DNA of 64,000 nucleotides from Streptomyces sp. NBC_01463 (lineage in GTDB: Bacteria > Actinomycetota > Actinomycetes > Streptomycetales > Streptomycetaceae). Below are positions 1 to 7,849 of the stretch, in pieces. The translations under genes and the position numbers were made by a program. Numbering within the stretch: the first letter of the stretch is position 1; every line of letters begins with the position of its first letter. The stretch is from NCBI GenBank assembly GCA_036227345.1, contig CP109468.1:3534001-3598000 (forward strand), written 5' to 3'. The notes under the pieces were generated by a model. It had not been told where the DNA came from, did no database searches, and saw only the letters and a list, made by a program, of their open reading frames with translations.

Positions 1-30
1 ACCCGGACGGCGTTCCCGGTCACCCCGCCG

Positions 31-77
31 GGTCCGGCGGCGGGCCGCTCCCCCTGTTGGCGGCCCACCGCCGGACC
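31..77. terminator. Strong hairpin ahead of the NlpC/P60 gene
   Basis: Bases 31-48 pair with 60-77 over 18 positions with a single mismatch around an 11-base loop. The hairpin ends 56 bases before the GTG of the next gene. It most likely terminates a gene lying left of the window, or it is a leader structure of the hydrolase mRNA. I saw no conserved bases that would identify a c-di-AMP riboswitch, which often precedes actinobacterial cell-wall hydrolases. Confidence 0.55.
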
Positions 78-133
78 GGGCGGGCCCGTCGGTAGGCCCC
101 GGCGGGCAGTCGAAAGGAAGGACGCCCGCCCTC

Positions 134-1180
134 GTGGCAGCGCACCGGAAACCCAAGCAGCGCCCCTACACCGGCTCTGCAGCCCGCACAGCGGCGACGC
201 TCGCCTTCGCCGGGGCCGCGACCGCCGCCGCGCTGCCGGGATCCGCGCACGCCGATCCGGCGCCGACGACCGCCCAGGTGAGGGCCGAGGTGGACCGGCT
301 GTACCGGGAGGCGGAGGTCGCCACCGAGCAGTACAACGGCGCGAAGGTGAAGGCGGCCGCCGTCGCCAGGTCCGTGGACGCGCTGCGGGACGAGGCCGCC
401 CGCAGGACCGAGCGGCTCAACGCCGCACGCGAGGGCCTCGGTTCGTACGCCGCCGCGCAGTACCGCGCGGGAGGCCTCGACCCCGCGCTCCAGCTGGCGC
501 TCTCCTCCGACCCCGACCAGTACCTCCAGCGCGCCTCGTACGTGGAACGGGCCGGCGAACGGCGGGCCACCGAGGTCCGCACCGTGCAGCGCCAGGTCGC
601 CGACGTCGCGCAGGTGCGCGCCGAGGCCGCCGGGCAGCTGTCCGAACTCGCCACCCGCCAGGCGGCCCTGAAGAAGCACAAGGCGACGGTCCGCGCCAGA
701 CTCGCCGAGGCCAGGCGGCTGCTGGCCGGCCTCTCCCCCGCCGAGCGCGCCTCCTACGACGCCTCGGAGAGCGGCCGCGGCGGCGCCCACGCCGACCGCA
801 GCGCCCCGCGCGGCGCCGACCGGGCGCCCAACGCCCGCGCCGCCGAAGCGGTCGCCTTCGCGTACACCGCGCTCGGCAAGCCGTACGTCTGGGGCGCCAC
901 CGGCCCCTCCTCGTTCGACTGCTCCGGGCTCACCCAGGCCGCCTGGCGCGCCGCGGGCGTCTCGCTCCCCCGGACCACGTACACCCAGATCAACGCGGGG
1001 CAGCGCGTCCCGCGCTCCGAACTCGCCCCCGGTGACCTGGTGTTCTTCTACTCGGGCATCAGTCACGTCGGCCTGTACATCGGCAACGGCCAGATGATCC
1101 ACGCCCCGCGGCCGGGCGCCCCGGTCCGCATCGCGCCGATCGACCAGATGCCCTTCGCGGGAGCGGCCCGGGTGGCCTGA
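134..1180 (+). CDS. Secreted NlpC/P60 cell-wall hydrolase
   Basis: A 348-residue protein probably cleaving peptide stems of peptidoglycan outside the cell. Residues 1-40 form a signal peptide (basic start, Ala-rich hydrophobic stretch, APGSAHA-like cleavage region ending SAHA-DP). Residues about 45-200 are charged and Ala-rich, consistent with the coiled coil seen in RipA/Cgl-type hydrolases. The C-terminal 110 residues are an NlpC/P60 domain with the catalytic Cys in FDCSGL, the His in SHVGLYIG and the following HAPRPG segment. The GTG start is preceded by GGAAGGA. It converges with the response regulator at 1193, 12 bases away. The substrate bond is inferred from the family only. Confidence 0.93.
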   Translation: MAAHRKPKQRPYTGSAARTAATLAFAGAATAAALPGSAHADPAPTTAQVRAEVDRLYREAEVATEQYNGAKVKAAAVARSVDALRDEAARRTERLNAAREGLGSYAAAQYRAGGLDPALQLALSSDPDQYLQRASYVERAGERRATEVRTVQRQVADVAQVRAEAAGQLSELATRQAALKKHKATVRARLAEARRLLAGLSPAERASYDASESGRGGAHADRSAPRGADRAPNARAAEAVAFAYTALGKPYVWGATGPSSFDCSGLTQAAWRAAGVSLPRTTYTQINAGQRVPRSELAPGDLVFFYSGISHVGLYIGNGQMIHAPRPGAPVRIAPIDQMPFAGAARVA

Positions 1181-1192
1181 ACGACCCGGGGC

Positions 1193-1897
1193 TCAGACCA
1201 GCCGTCGGGCCGTCGCCCAGCGCGTGAGCTCGTGCCGGTTGGAGAGCTGGAGCTTGCGCAGCACCGCCGAGACGTGCGACTCGACCGTCTTCACCGAGAT
1301 GAACAGCTGCTTGGCGATCTCCTTGTACGCGTAGCCGCGGGCGATCAGCCGCAGCACCTCGCGCTCGCGCTGCGTCAGCCGGTCGAGGTCCTCGTCGACC
1401 GGCGGCGCGTCCGTGGAGGCGAAGGCGTCGAGGACGAAGCCGGCCAGCCGGGGCGAGAACACCGCGTCGCCGTCCTGGACCCGGAAGACCGAGTCGACCA
1501 GGTCGGCGCCGGTGATCGTCTTGGTGACATAGCCGCGGGCGCCGCCGCGGATGACGCCGATGACGTCCTCGGCGGCGTCCGAGACGGACAGTGCGAGGAA
1601 CCGCACCGGGTTCTCGGCCGCGCCCATGAAGGGGGCGCAGCGGCGCAGCACCTCGACGCCGCCGCCGCCCGGGAGGTGCACGTCGAGGAGGACGACCTCG
1701 GGGCGGGTCGCCGTGATCACGGTGACCGCCTGGTCGACGTCGGCCGCCTCGCCGACGACTTCGACCCCGGTCTCCTCGGTGCGGCCGATCTCGGCCTGTA
1801 CGCCGGTGCGGAACATCCGGTGGTCGTCGACGAGCACGACTCGTACCCGGCGCTCCGGGCCCTCGTGGCCCCCGGTCGCCTCAGTGGTCCCGTTCAT
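1193..1897 (-). CDS. NarL/LuxR-family response regulator
   Basis: A 234-residue two-component output protein. The N-terminal receiver begins VRVVLVDDHRMF and has the phospho-acceptor Asp in VVLLDVHLPG. The C-terminal LuxR helix-turn-helix contains LTQREREVLRLIARGYAYKEIA and SVKTVESHVS. I chose ATG 1897 because it starts just ahead of the receiver and overlaps the kinase stop by 17 bases, a usual arrangement for coupled pairs; a longer in-frame extension upstream is only kinase-coding DNA read in another frame. It should be phosphorylated by the kinase at 1881-3179 and may bind the repeats at 3215-3302. Confidence 0.94.
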   Translation of the reverse strand: MNGTTEATGGHEGPERRVRVVLVDDHRMFRTGVQAEIGRTEETGVEVVGEAADVDQAVTVITATRPEVVLLDVHLPGGGGVEVLRRCAPFMGAAENPVRFLALSVSDAAEDVIGVIRGGARGYVTKTITGADLVDSVFRVQDGDAVFSPRLAGFVLDAFASTDAPPVDEDLDRLTQREREVLRLIARGYAYKEIAKQLFISVKTVESHVSAVLRKLQLSNRHELTRWATARRLV

Positions 1898-3179
1898 CGC
1901 TCGTCCTCTCCATCTCCAGCTCGACTTCCGTGCCCCCGCCGGGCACCGAACGCAGCCGGGCGGTACCGCCGTTGCGCTGCATCCGGCCGATGATCGACTC
2001 TCTGACGCCCATTCTGTCCCCCGGTACGGAATCCAGGTCGAATCCCGGACCGCGGTCACGCACCGAGACGAAGACCGTGCGGCCCTCGACCTCCGCGTAG
2101 ACCTGTACGGCGCCGCCCTCGCCACCGTACTTGGCGGCGTTGACCATCGCCTCGCGTGCGGCCTGCATCTGTGCGGTCAGCTTCTCGTCCAGCGGGCAGT
2201 CGCCGACGACGACGACCTCCAGCGGGACGCCGTGCTTGTCCTCGACCTCGGCGGCGGCGCGTTTGACGGCCTCGGCCAGGGTCTCCGGCTCGTCGCCCTC
2301 GTCCTTGCCGGTGCCCTCGGGGTTGTACAGCCAGTTGCGGAGCTCGCGCTCCTGGGCACGGGCCAGCCGGCGGACCTCGCCGGCGTCCTCCGCGTTGCGC
2401 TGGATCAGGGTGAGGGTGTGCAGGACGGAGTCGTGGACGTGGGCGGCGACCTCGGCACGCTCCTGGGCCCTGATGCGCATCAGGCGTTCCTCGGAGAGGT
2501 CCTGGGTCATCCGGACGAGATAGGGGCCGGCCAGCAGGGCGATGCCGGTGAGCACGGCGATGGCCGCGGTGATGACGTTGCCGAGCTGGGCGGCGGAGCC
2601 GCGGACGACCATGAAGCCGGCCAGCCCCAGGCCGACCAGGGCGACCCCGGCCAGCCCGCGCGCCAGGTGCAGGACGCGACGGCGGCTGCCGACCTCCATC
2701 CAGCGGGCGCGGCGGGCGTTGTCGGCCTGGCGCCACACCAGGACGGAACCGGCGCCGATCAGCAGGGTGGGCCAGATGTAGCGGTCGGCCTTGCTGCCCA
2801 TGTCGACGTTGCCGACGAAGATCAGGGCGCCGATGAGCAGCGCGATGAGGGCGAAGACCTGGCCCTTGTCGGGTTTGCGGAGCCGTCGGGTGCCGTCGGG
2901 GGCGGTCTCGAAGACGGACCGCGGGCCGTCCACGCCGCCGACGCCGAGCGGGACCACGATCCAGAACACCGCGTACAGGAGCGCGCCCAGGCCGTCCGCG
3001 AAGAACAGGCCGAGGAAGACGAACCGCACCCAGGCGACCGGCAGCCCGAGGTGTCCGGCGAGACCGCGCGCGACGCCGCCGAGCAGCCGTCCGTCGGCGC
3101 TGCGGTACAGCTTGCGCTGGGGCGGCTCCTCCGGGTCGGGTGCGAGGGAGCTTGCGGCTCGGGGCGTGGCGGCTGGCAT
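1881..3179 (-). CDS. PspC-domain sensor histidine kinase (Lia/DesK-like)
   Basis: A 432-residue membrane kinase. Residues about 21-80 form a PspC domain (GGVARGLAGHLGLPVAWVR followed by a hydrophobic segment ending VVPLGV). Several more membrane segments follow. The dimerisation/phosphotransfer helix has AAHVHDSVLHTL with the acceptor His, and the ATPase domain has the N box REAMVNAAKYGG and the DRGPGF motif. This architecture matches actinobacterial envelope-stress kinases. The start at ATG 3179 places PspC near the N terminus; the same frame stays open upstream to 4535 but that part lies antisense to the divergent PspC gene. It is translationally coupled to the response regulator. Confidence 0.93.
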   Translation of the reverse strand: MPAATPRAASSLAPDPEEPPQRKLYRSADGRLLGGVARGLAGHLGLPVAWVRFVFLGLFFADGLGALLYAVFWIVVPLGVGGVDGPRSVFETAPDGTRRLRKPDKGQVFALIALLIGALIFVGNVDMGSKADRYIWPTLLIGAGSVLVWRQADNARRARWMEVGSRRRVLHLARGLAGVALVGLGLAGFMVVRGSAAQLGNVITAAIAVLTGIALLAGPYLVRMTQDLSEERLMRIRAQERAEVAAHVHDSVLHTLTLIQRNAEDAGEVRRLARAQERELRNWLYNPEGTGKDEGDEPETLAEAVKRAAAEVEDKHGVPLEVVVVGDCPLDEKLTAQMQAAREAMVNAAKYGGEGGAVQVYAEVEGRTVFVSVRDRGPGFDLDSVPGDRMGVRESIIGRMQRNGGTARLRSVPGGGTEVELEMERTSDERDH

Positions 3180-3214
3180 GCCCCGATCGTCACACGCCGG
3201 TACGGGTGGTGGCA

Positions 3215-3302
3215 TCAGGGTCGGCCCCCACTTCCACCCTGAGACGGGCCGGCGGGGGCGGCGGAGCCCCTGAGGGTCGGGCGGACCAATATCAGGGACC
3301 GG
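3215..3302. promoter_or_regulatory. TCAGGGTC-type repeats between divergent PspC genes
   Basis: The 174-base divergent intergenic region holds several copies of a TCAGGGT motif: TCAGGGTCGG at 3215-3224, an inverted copy with arm ACCCTGA at 3236-3242, CCCTGAGGGTCGG at 3268-3280, and TCAGGGACCGG at 3292-3302. The first two form an inverted repeat with 7-base arms. Their placement between the kinase/regulator pair and its LiaF-like neighbour makes them candidate operators for the response regulator. This is inference. Confidence 0.45.
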
Positions 3303-3353
3303 CCAGGGTCGGGGCGGGTGCCGGAAGGGACCGCGGCCCGTCACCATGGAGCC

Positions 3354-4673
3354 ATGACCGTTCCCCAGGATGCGCCGCCCGGCGTCGCAACGCCCCCCGG
3401 GCCCGTACCGCGGCTGCACCGCAGCCCGCGGCAGAAAGTGGTGGCCGGGGTGTGCGGCGGGCTCGGCCGGTACTGCAACGTCGATCCGGTGATCTTCCGG
3501 ATCGTGCTCGGCGTGCTCTCCGTGACCGGCGGCATCGGGCTGATCTTCTACGGCTTCGCCTGGCTGCTGATCCCGCTGGAGGGCGAGGAGGAGAACGAGG
3601 CGCGCCGGCTGCTGTCGGGCCGGGTCGAGGGGGCCTCCCTGATCGCGGTGCTGTGCGCGCTGATCGGCTGCGGTCTGTTCCTGTCCATGCTGGGCAACAG
3701 CGGCACGCTGGCGTTCTCGGCGATGCTCTCGGTCGCGGTCATCGGTTTCACGGTCTGGACGCAGCACCGCAGGACGGCCGATCCGCAGGAGGGGGTGCAT
3801 CCGGCGGCGGAGCGGGCGGTGTCGGACGCGCCGCCCGAGGTGAAGGCGCCGCCGACCCCGTCGGGCCCCTCCTGGTGGCGGGACCCGATCGTGAAGGACG
3901 GCACGACGGGGCCGCCGGGGCCGGGTTATCTGTGGGGTCCCTCGGACACCGTGCTGGGCGGCAGGTCGGCCGCGCGGCCGCGGGGGGCGACGGCCGAGGA
4001 CCCGTTCCGCGGGCCCGGGCGCTCGCGCCGGAGCGAGGAGCCGACGTCGATCGCCGGTGCGGTCTTCCTGCTCGCGGTGCTGGCGGGTTATCTGGGCGCG
4101 CGGCTGCGCTGGGACTCCCAGCCGTTCGGCACGAGTCTGCAGATCGGTCTGGCCGCGGCGCTCGCGGTGTTCGCCGTCGGGTTGCTGGTCAGTTCCTTCG
4201 TCGGCCGGACCGGCTTCGGCACCTTGCTGCTCGCGGTGCTCACGGCGCTTCTGCTGGCGGGCGCGTCCGCGCTGCCCGACGAGATCACCGCGCACTGGGT
4301 GCGCAAGGAGTGGCGGCCGGCCTCGGTCGCCGCCGTGCAGCCGCGCTACGAGGTGGGTTCGGGGGTGGCGGACCTGGACCTCACAAGGGTCGTCCTGCCG
4401 AAGGGCGGCACCCTCGCCACCGGTGTGGAGGTCGGTGCGGGCCGGGTCGTCGTACGGGTGCCGAAGGACGTCACGGTGAAGCTGCGCGCACGCGCGGGCC
4501 TCGGTGACATCAACGTGCCGGGCGAGGCGCGCCATGGGGACATCGACATCCGTCCCTCGCAGGACGAGCGCAGGACCCTGCGGCCGGCCGCGGGCACGAA
4601 GCCGGCCGGCACGCTCTCGCTCGATCTGGAAGTCGGCATCGGACAGGTGGAGGTCACCCGTGCTGCGTCATGA
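3354..4673 (+). CDS. PspC / LiaF-like envelope-stress membrane protein
   Basis: A 439-residue protein with a PspC domain at about residues 20-80 (VVAGVCGGLGRYCNVDPVIFR then a membrane segment), three or four more hydrophobic segments, and a C-terminal region of about 110 residues rich in short beta-repeats (GSGVADLDLT, VEVGAGRVVVRVP, GLGDINVPG) resembling LiaF/DUF4097-type beta-solenoids. LiaF proteins restrain their cognate kinase in Firmicutes, so together with the divergent kinase and regulator this looks like a Lia-type three-part system. ATG 3354 was chosen over an upstream in-frame ATG at 3318 because GGAG lies just ahead and the PspC domain follows at the usual distance. Confidence 0.88.
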   Translation: MTVPQDAPPGVATPPGPVPRLHRSPRQKVVAGVCGGLGRYCNVDPVIFRIVLGVLSVTGGIGLIFYGFAWLLIPLEGEEENEARRLLSGRVEGASLIAVLCALIGCGLFLSMLGNSGTLAFSAMLSVAVIGFTVWTQHRRTADPQEGVHPAAERAVSDAPPEVKAPPTPSGPSWWRDPIVKDGTTGPPGPGYLWGPSDTVLGGRSAARPRGATAEDPFRGPGRSRRSEEPTSIAGAVFLLAVLAGYLGARLRWDSQPFGTSLQIGLAAALAVFAVGLLVSSFVGRTGFGTLLLAVLTALLLAGASALPDEITAHWVRKEWRPASVAAVQPRYEVGSGVADLDLTRVVLPKGGTLATGVEVGAGRVVVRVPKDVTVKLRARAGLGDINVPGEARHGDIDIRPSQDERRTLRPAAGTKPAGTLSLDLEVGIGQVEVTRAAS

Positions 4674-4923
4674 GTTCCGGCCCGGACGGGCCGTCGCGGG
4701 TGTGGTGATGCTGGCGCTGGCCGCCGGGTACGCGGCGGAGGCGGCCGACGCCTGGGACCCGCCGTGGGCCTTCTTCATCCCTCTCCTGGTCGGCGGGCTG
4801 TGGCTGTCGGCCGTGGTGACGTGGATCGCCTACCGCATCCGGCGCCGCCGGGTCGCGAGGACCGCGTCCACGGAGAACGAGGCGGCCCCGCCGAGCAGCA
4901 GCGGCAGCCAGGCCATGAGGTAG
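4660..4923 (+). CDS. Small two-helix membrane protein
   Basis: An 87-residue protein starting at a GTG that overlaps the end of the PspC/LiaF-like gene by 14 bases, so it is probably co-translated. It has two hydrophobic helices (AGVVMLALAAGYAAEAA and WAFFIPLLVGGLWLSAVVTWI) followed by a basic RIRRRR stretch and a polar tail. The last 94 bases overlap the oppositely oriented DoxX-like gene, so its tail and that gene's end share DNA. No function is recognisable; the position suggests an accessory of the stress-sensing cluster. Confidence 0.65.
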   Translation: MLRHEFRPGRAVAGVVMLALAAGYAAEAADAWDPPWAFFIPLLVGGLWLSAVVTWIAYRIRRRRVARTASTENEAAPPSSSGSQAMR

Positions 4924-5339
4924 ATCAGGTCGTTGCCGAGGTAGTACGGCGAGACCTGCCAGCTGACGGTCAGCCACAGGCTGAGCGAGATCAGCGCACC
5001 GCCGAGCGCGGCGATCCGGCTCCACAGGCCCAGCAGGGTGCCGATGCCGACGGCGAGCTCACCGAAGGCGATGGCGTACCCGAAGCCGGACGGGCTCTTC
5101 AGCGCGAGGTCGACGAGGGCCGGGATCGCGGCGGAGTCGCGGACGGCGGTCATCTGCTCGCCGACGGATCCCGGTCCGGTGGCGTGGAAGAACGCGCTGT
5201 CGGTGAGCTTGTCGAGTGCGGCGTAGATGAAGGTGACGCCGAGAAAGATCCGCAGGGGCAGCAGGGCATGTTCCCGCGCCAGCTCCCGCAGGCTCCTGGC
5301 CTCGCCCAGACCGCGCCCGTTCGTGCCGTACCCGTGCAT
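4830..5339 (-). CDS. DoxX-family membrane protein
   Basis: A 169-residue integral membrane protein with four hydrophobic helices. The first contains LLPLRIFLGVTFIYAALDKLTD, the hallmark start of DoxX/DoxD proteins, and later helices carry FGELAVGIGTLLGLWSRIAALGG. Such proteins are linked to quinone redox chemistry and oxidative-stress complexes, but substrates are uncertain. ATG 5339 is preferred over an upstream in-frame GTG/ATG because it is preceded by AAGG and removes a non-conserved polar extension. Its 3' end overlaps the convergent small membrane gene. Confidence 0.85.
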   Translation of the reverse strand: MHGYGTNGRGLGEARSLRELAREHALLPLRIFLGVTFIYAALDKLTDSAFFHATGPGSVGEQMTAVRDSAAIPALVDLALKSPSGFGYAIAFGELAVGIGTLLGLWSRIAALGGALISLSLWLTVSWQVSPYYLGNDLIYLMAWLPLLLGGAASFSVDAVLATRRRRMR

Positions 5340-5515
5340 GGTTGTCCCGCCTTCCGCAGCTCTGCCCGCCGGACCACCGGGTCCGCCCACAGAGTCATTC
5401 GACCCTCGCCGGACCGTTCGATCCGTCACCAGACCATACGTACGCGCCGAACGCCCGGCTCACCAGGTGCGCGGTCGGGTTCGGCCATCGGGTCGAACGG
5501 CGGGCGGGCCGGGGC

Positions 5516-6781
5516 TCAGTCGGTCACGTCGATCGCGACCCGGTTCGACTCCGCGCCCGATGCCGTCACCACCTGCACCTCGACCACCCCGGGCTCCACC
5601 TCCACCGGCACCGGCACGGTCAGCACTGTGTCGGTCGGGTTGGCGAAGCCGCCGGTGACCGGGACCATCGGGACGTGTACGTGGACGGGGCCGATCCGCA
5701 CGACCATGCGGGCCAGCCGGTCCGGCGCCCCGGCGCCGGGCGGCACGAAGCCCGCGCCGCGGATCTCGATGTCGTCACCGGTACGGATCGGCGCGTCCAG
5801 GTCACCGGCCTCCCGGGCCCGGACCACCGACAGCACCACGGGCCGGCCGCCCTCGGTGTACTTCCCGGCGAAGTAGGCCGCCGCCGACACGGCCACCAGC
5901 AGGGCGAGCCCCCACGGCAGATCGGGCAGCTGCTCGGGCCGGCGGGCGAGGCGGACCGCGGCGAAGACCACCGCGACCGTGGACACCAGCACGTACTGCA
6001 CATCGGTGAACCCGCCGCGCCCGGAGTCGTCGGTGAGCAGGTCGGCGGCGCGCGGCCGGTCGGCCCGCAGCTTCTGCAGCCGCCCGGACAGCACCCGTAC
6101 GCCCACCACCCGCCGGACGACCACCGCGATGGCGCACACCAGCGCCAGCACGGTCACCACACCGGAGCCGCGCGCCAGGTCGAGGCCCTCGATCAGGGCG
6201 TCGCGCTGCGCGTGGCCGGAGGCGCCCGCCAGCTGGAGAGCGAGGACGAGCACCGAGAAGACGGCGAGCAGCACCCAGGACGCGGCGACCGCGCGGGAGG
6301 TGGAGAGCCGGTTGTCCTCGCCGATCAGCGGGGCGAGGAGGCCGCCGCGCGCCCGGTGGAGGTGTGCGGCTGCGGTCAGCAGCCCGGCGGTGACCACCCC
6401 GGCGACCAGGCCGGCGGTACGGGCGTGGGACCAGCCCGCACCGATCGCGGTGGCGGCCTCGGCGACCGCGAGCACGGCGACCGCGCCCCACACGACGACC
6501 AGGGTGCGCTGCCACACCCGGTACAGCCAGGCGTCCCCGGCCTCGCGGCCGCGGTCGGCGACGGCGCGCGCGGACTGGGTCAGCTCGTCCGAGACCCACT
6601 GCCGGGTCGCGGACGGGGACTGGGCGACCCCGGCGGGAAGCCCCTGACCCGCGGCGAGTTCGTCCCGCTTGGCCAGGAAGGCGGCCACCGCGCGCCGGTG
6701 TCCCTGACGCGCTCCGTGCGGGCAGTCGCCGCACGTGCAGCCACCGCCGTGCGTGGTCTGTCCCGCCTCGTCCAACGCCAC
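5516..6781 (-). CDS. Multi-pass membrane protein with IPT/TIG-like tail
   Basis: A 421-residue protein starting at GTG 6781. Residues 14-20 contain CTCGDCPHG, a compact Cys/His cluster that could bind a metal. About six hydrophobic segments lie between residues 90 and 320. The C-terminal 110 residues are soluble beta-rich sequence (GDDIEIRGAGFVPPG, RMVVRIGPVHVHVPMV, VVEVQVVTASGAESN) resembling an IPT/TIG immunoglobulin-like fold. I do not recognise a named family. Neighbours give no firm clue. Confidence 0.75.
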   Translation of the reverse strand: MALDEAGQTTHGGGCTCGDCPHGARQGHRRAVAAFLAKRDELAAGQGLPAGVAQSPSATRQWVSDELTQSARAVADRGREAGDAWLYRVWQRTLVVVWGAVAVLAVAEAATAIGAGWSHARTAGLVAGVVTAGLLTAAAHLHRARGGLLAPLIGEDNRLSTSRAVAASWVLLAVFSVLVLALQLAGASGHAQRDALIEGLDLARGSGVVTVLALVCAIAVVVRRVVGVRVLSGRLQKLRADRPRAADLLTDDSGRGGFTDVQYVLVSTVAVVFAAVRLARRPEQLPDLPWGLALLVAVSAAAYFAGKYTEGGRPVVLSVVRAREAGDLDAPIRTGDDIEIRGAGFVPPGAGAPDRLARMVVRIGPVHVHVPMVPVTGGFANPTDTVLTVPVPVEVEPGVVEVQVVTASGAESNRVAIDVTD

Positions 6782-6907
6782 GGAGAACGCCGCCCTTTCC
6801 CACCCCGGTACAGCTGATGATCAACCCAACTCAGCTGCGATTGCTGCGAATTGTGCCGTACGGTACGGGCGGTTCCCGCATCGGGGCACACCGGGCGGGC
6901 GGGATCG

Positions 6908-7678
6908 TCAGAACGTTCGAGAGATACGGCGCCACAGCGGCTGGTAATTGATCCAGGCGACCAGGTCGCTGCCGAGCTGTTCGCGGGTGGTGACGGCGTC
7001 CCGGTGCTCGATCAGGACCGGCTTCCCGGCCGCCCGCGCGGCCAGCTGGACCTGGCAGGACCGCTCCAGCGCGAGGAACCACCAGGCCGCCGCGTCCACC
7101 GAGTCGCCCACGGTCAGCAGCCCGTGGTTGCGCAGGACGATCGCCTTGCGGGCCCCCAGCGCGGCCGCGATCCGGCGCCCCTCCTCCTCGTCCACGACGA
7201 CCCCGGTGTACGCGTCGTACAGCGCGTGGTCCTCGTAGAAGGCGCAGGCCTCCTGGGTGATGGGCTCCACCAGCTCACCGAGCGCGGCCAGTGCCCTGCC
7301 GTGCACCGAGTGGGTGTGCACGACGGCGACGACGTCCGGGCGGGCCCGGTGCACCTGCGCGTGGACGGCGAACGCCGCCTGGTTGACGTGGTGGCGCCCC
7401 TCGACGACCTGCCCCTCACCGTTCACCAGGATCAGCTCGTCCGGCCGCAGCCCGTCGAAGGGGGCGCCGAAGGGGTTGACCCAGAAGCAGTCGGCGAATT
7501 CGGGGTCGCGGGCCGTGATGTGCCCGGAGACCCCGTCCTCGTACCCGTACTCACCGAACAGGCGCAGCGCCCCGGCCAGGCGTTCCTTGCGGTACGTGCG
7601 TTCCTCGTCGAGGGAGGTGTGCACGGGCGGCATCGCGAAGTGGAGCTGGTCCACGGGTATGGGTGTGGGCTCGGTCAT
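6908..7678 (-). CDS. Class II aldolase/adducin-family protein
   Basis: A 256-residue cytoplasmic protein of the fuculose-phosphate aldolase/adducin superfamily. Metal-binding His residues are visible in VVHTHSVHGRALAAL and in AIVLRNHGLLTVG; an Asp/Glu-rich N-terminal half carries DGVSGHITARDPE. Relatives cleave phosphorylated sugars or act as decarboxylases; the actual substrate cannot be told from sequence. It lies alone between the large membrane protein and guaA, with its own upstream region of about 110 bases before the guaA terminator. Confidence 0.9.
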   Translation of the reverse strand: MTEPTPIPVDQLHFAMPPVHTSLDEERTYRKERLAGALRLFGEYGYEDGVSGHITARDPEFADCFWVNPFGAPFDGLRPDELILVNGEGQVVEGRHHVNQAAFAVHAQVHRARPDVVAVVHTHSVHGRALAALGELVEPITQEACAFYEDHALYDAYTGVVVDEEEGRRIAAALGARKAIVLRNHGLLTVGDSVDAAAWWFLALERSCQVQLAARAAGKPVLIEHRDAVTTREQLGSDLVAWINYQPLWRRISRTF

Positions 7679-7792
7679 GGCGGCTCCTCGGGGCTCCCCG
7701 GCGTACGGGATCAGACGTACGGGATCGGAAGTTACCGCCGGTTGCCGCAGGTGGCCAGAGGGATCCGCGATCGATTCGGGCCGGGAACGCGG

Positions 7793-7828
7793 CGATGCCG
7801 CCGCCCGTGGGTACGGACGGCGGCATCG
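7793..7828 (-). terminator. Terminator after guaA
   Basis: An 11-base stem (CGATGCCGCCG with CGGCGGCATCG) is continued by four more pairs after one mismatch and closed by a GGGT loop. It lies 22 bases beyond the guaA stop. There is no T-tract, as is usual in Streptomyces. Confidence 0.75.
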
Positions 7829-7849
7829 GCGTGACGGTCGGAGTGGGGA

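Noticed and set aside
3180..4535. N-terminal extension of the PspC histidine kinase to 884 residues
   Set aside because: The extension is Arg/Pro/Gln-rich and antisense to the PspC/LiaF-like gene; the PspC domain starts right after ATG 3179.
4830..4923. Convergent overlap of the small membrane gene and the DoxX gene taken as a wrong call for one of them
   Set aside because: Both have sensible membrane helices outside the overlap, and the overlap covers only the polar tails, so both were kept with the small gene at lower confidence.
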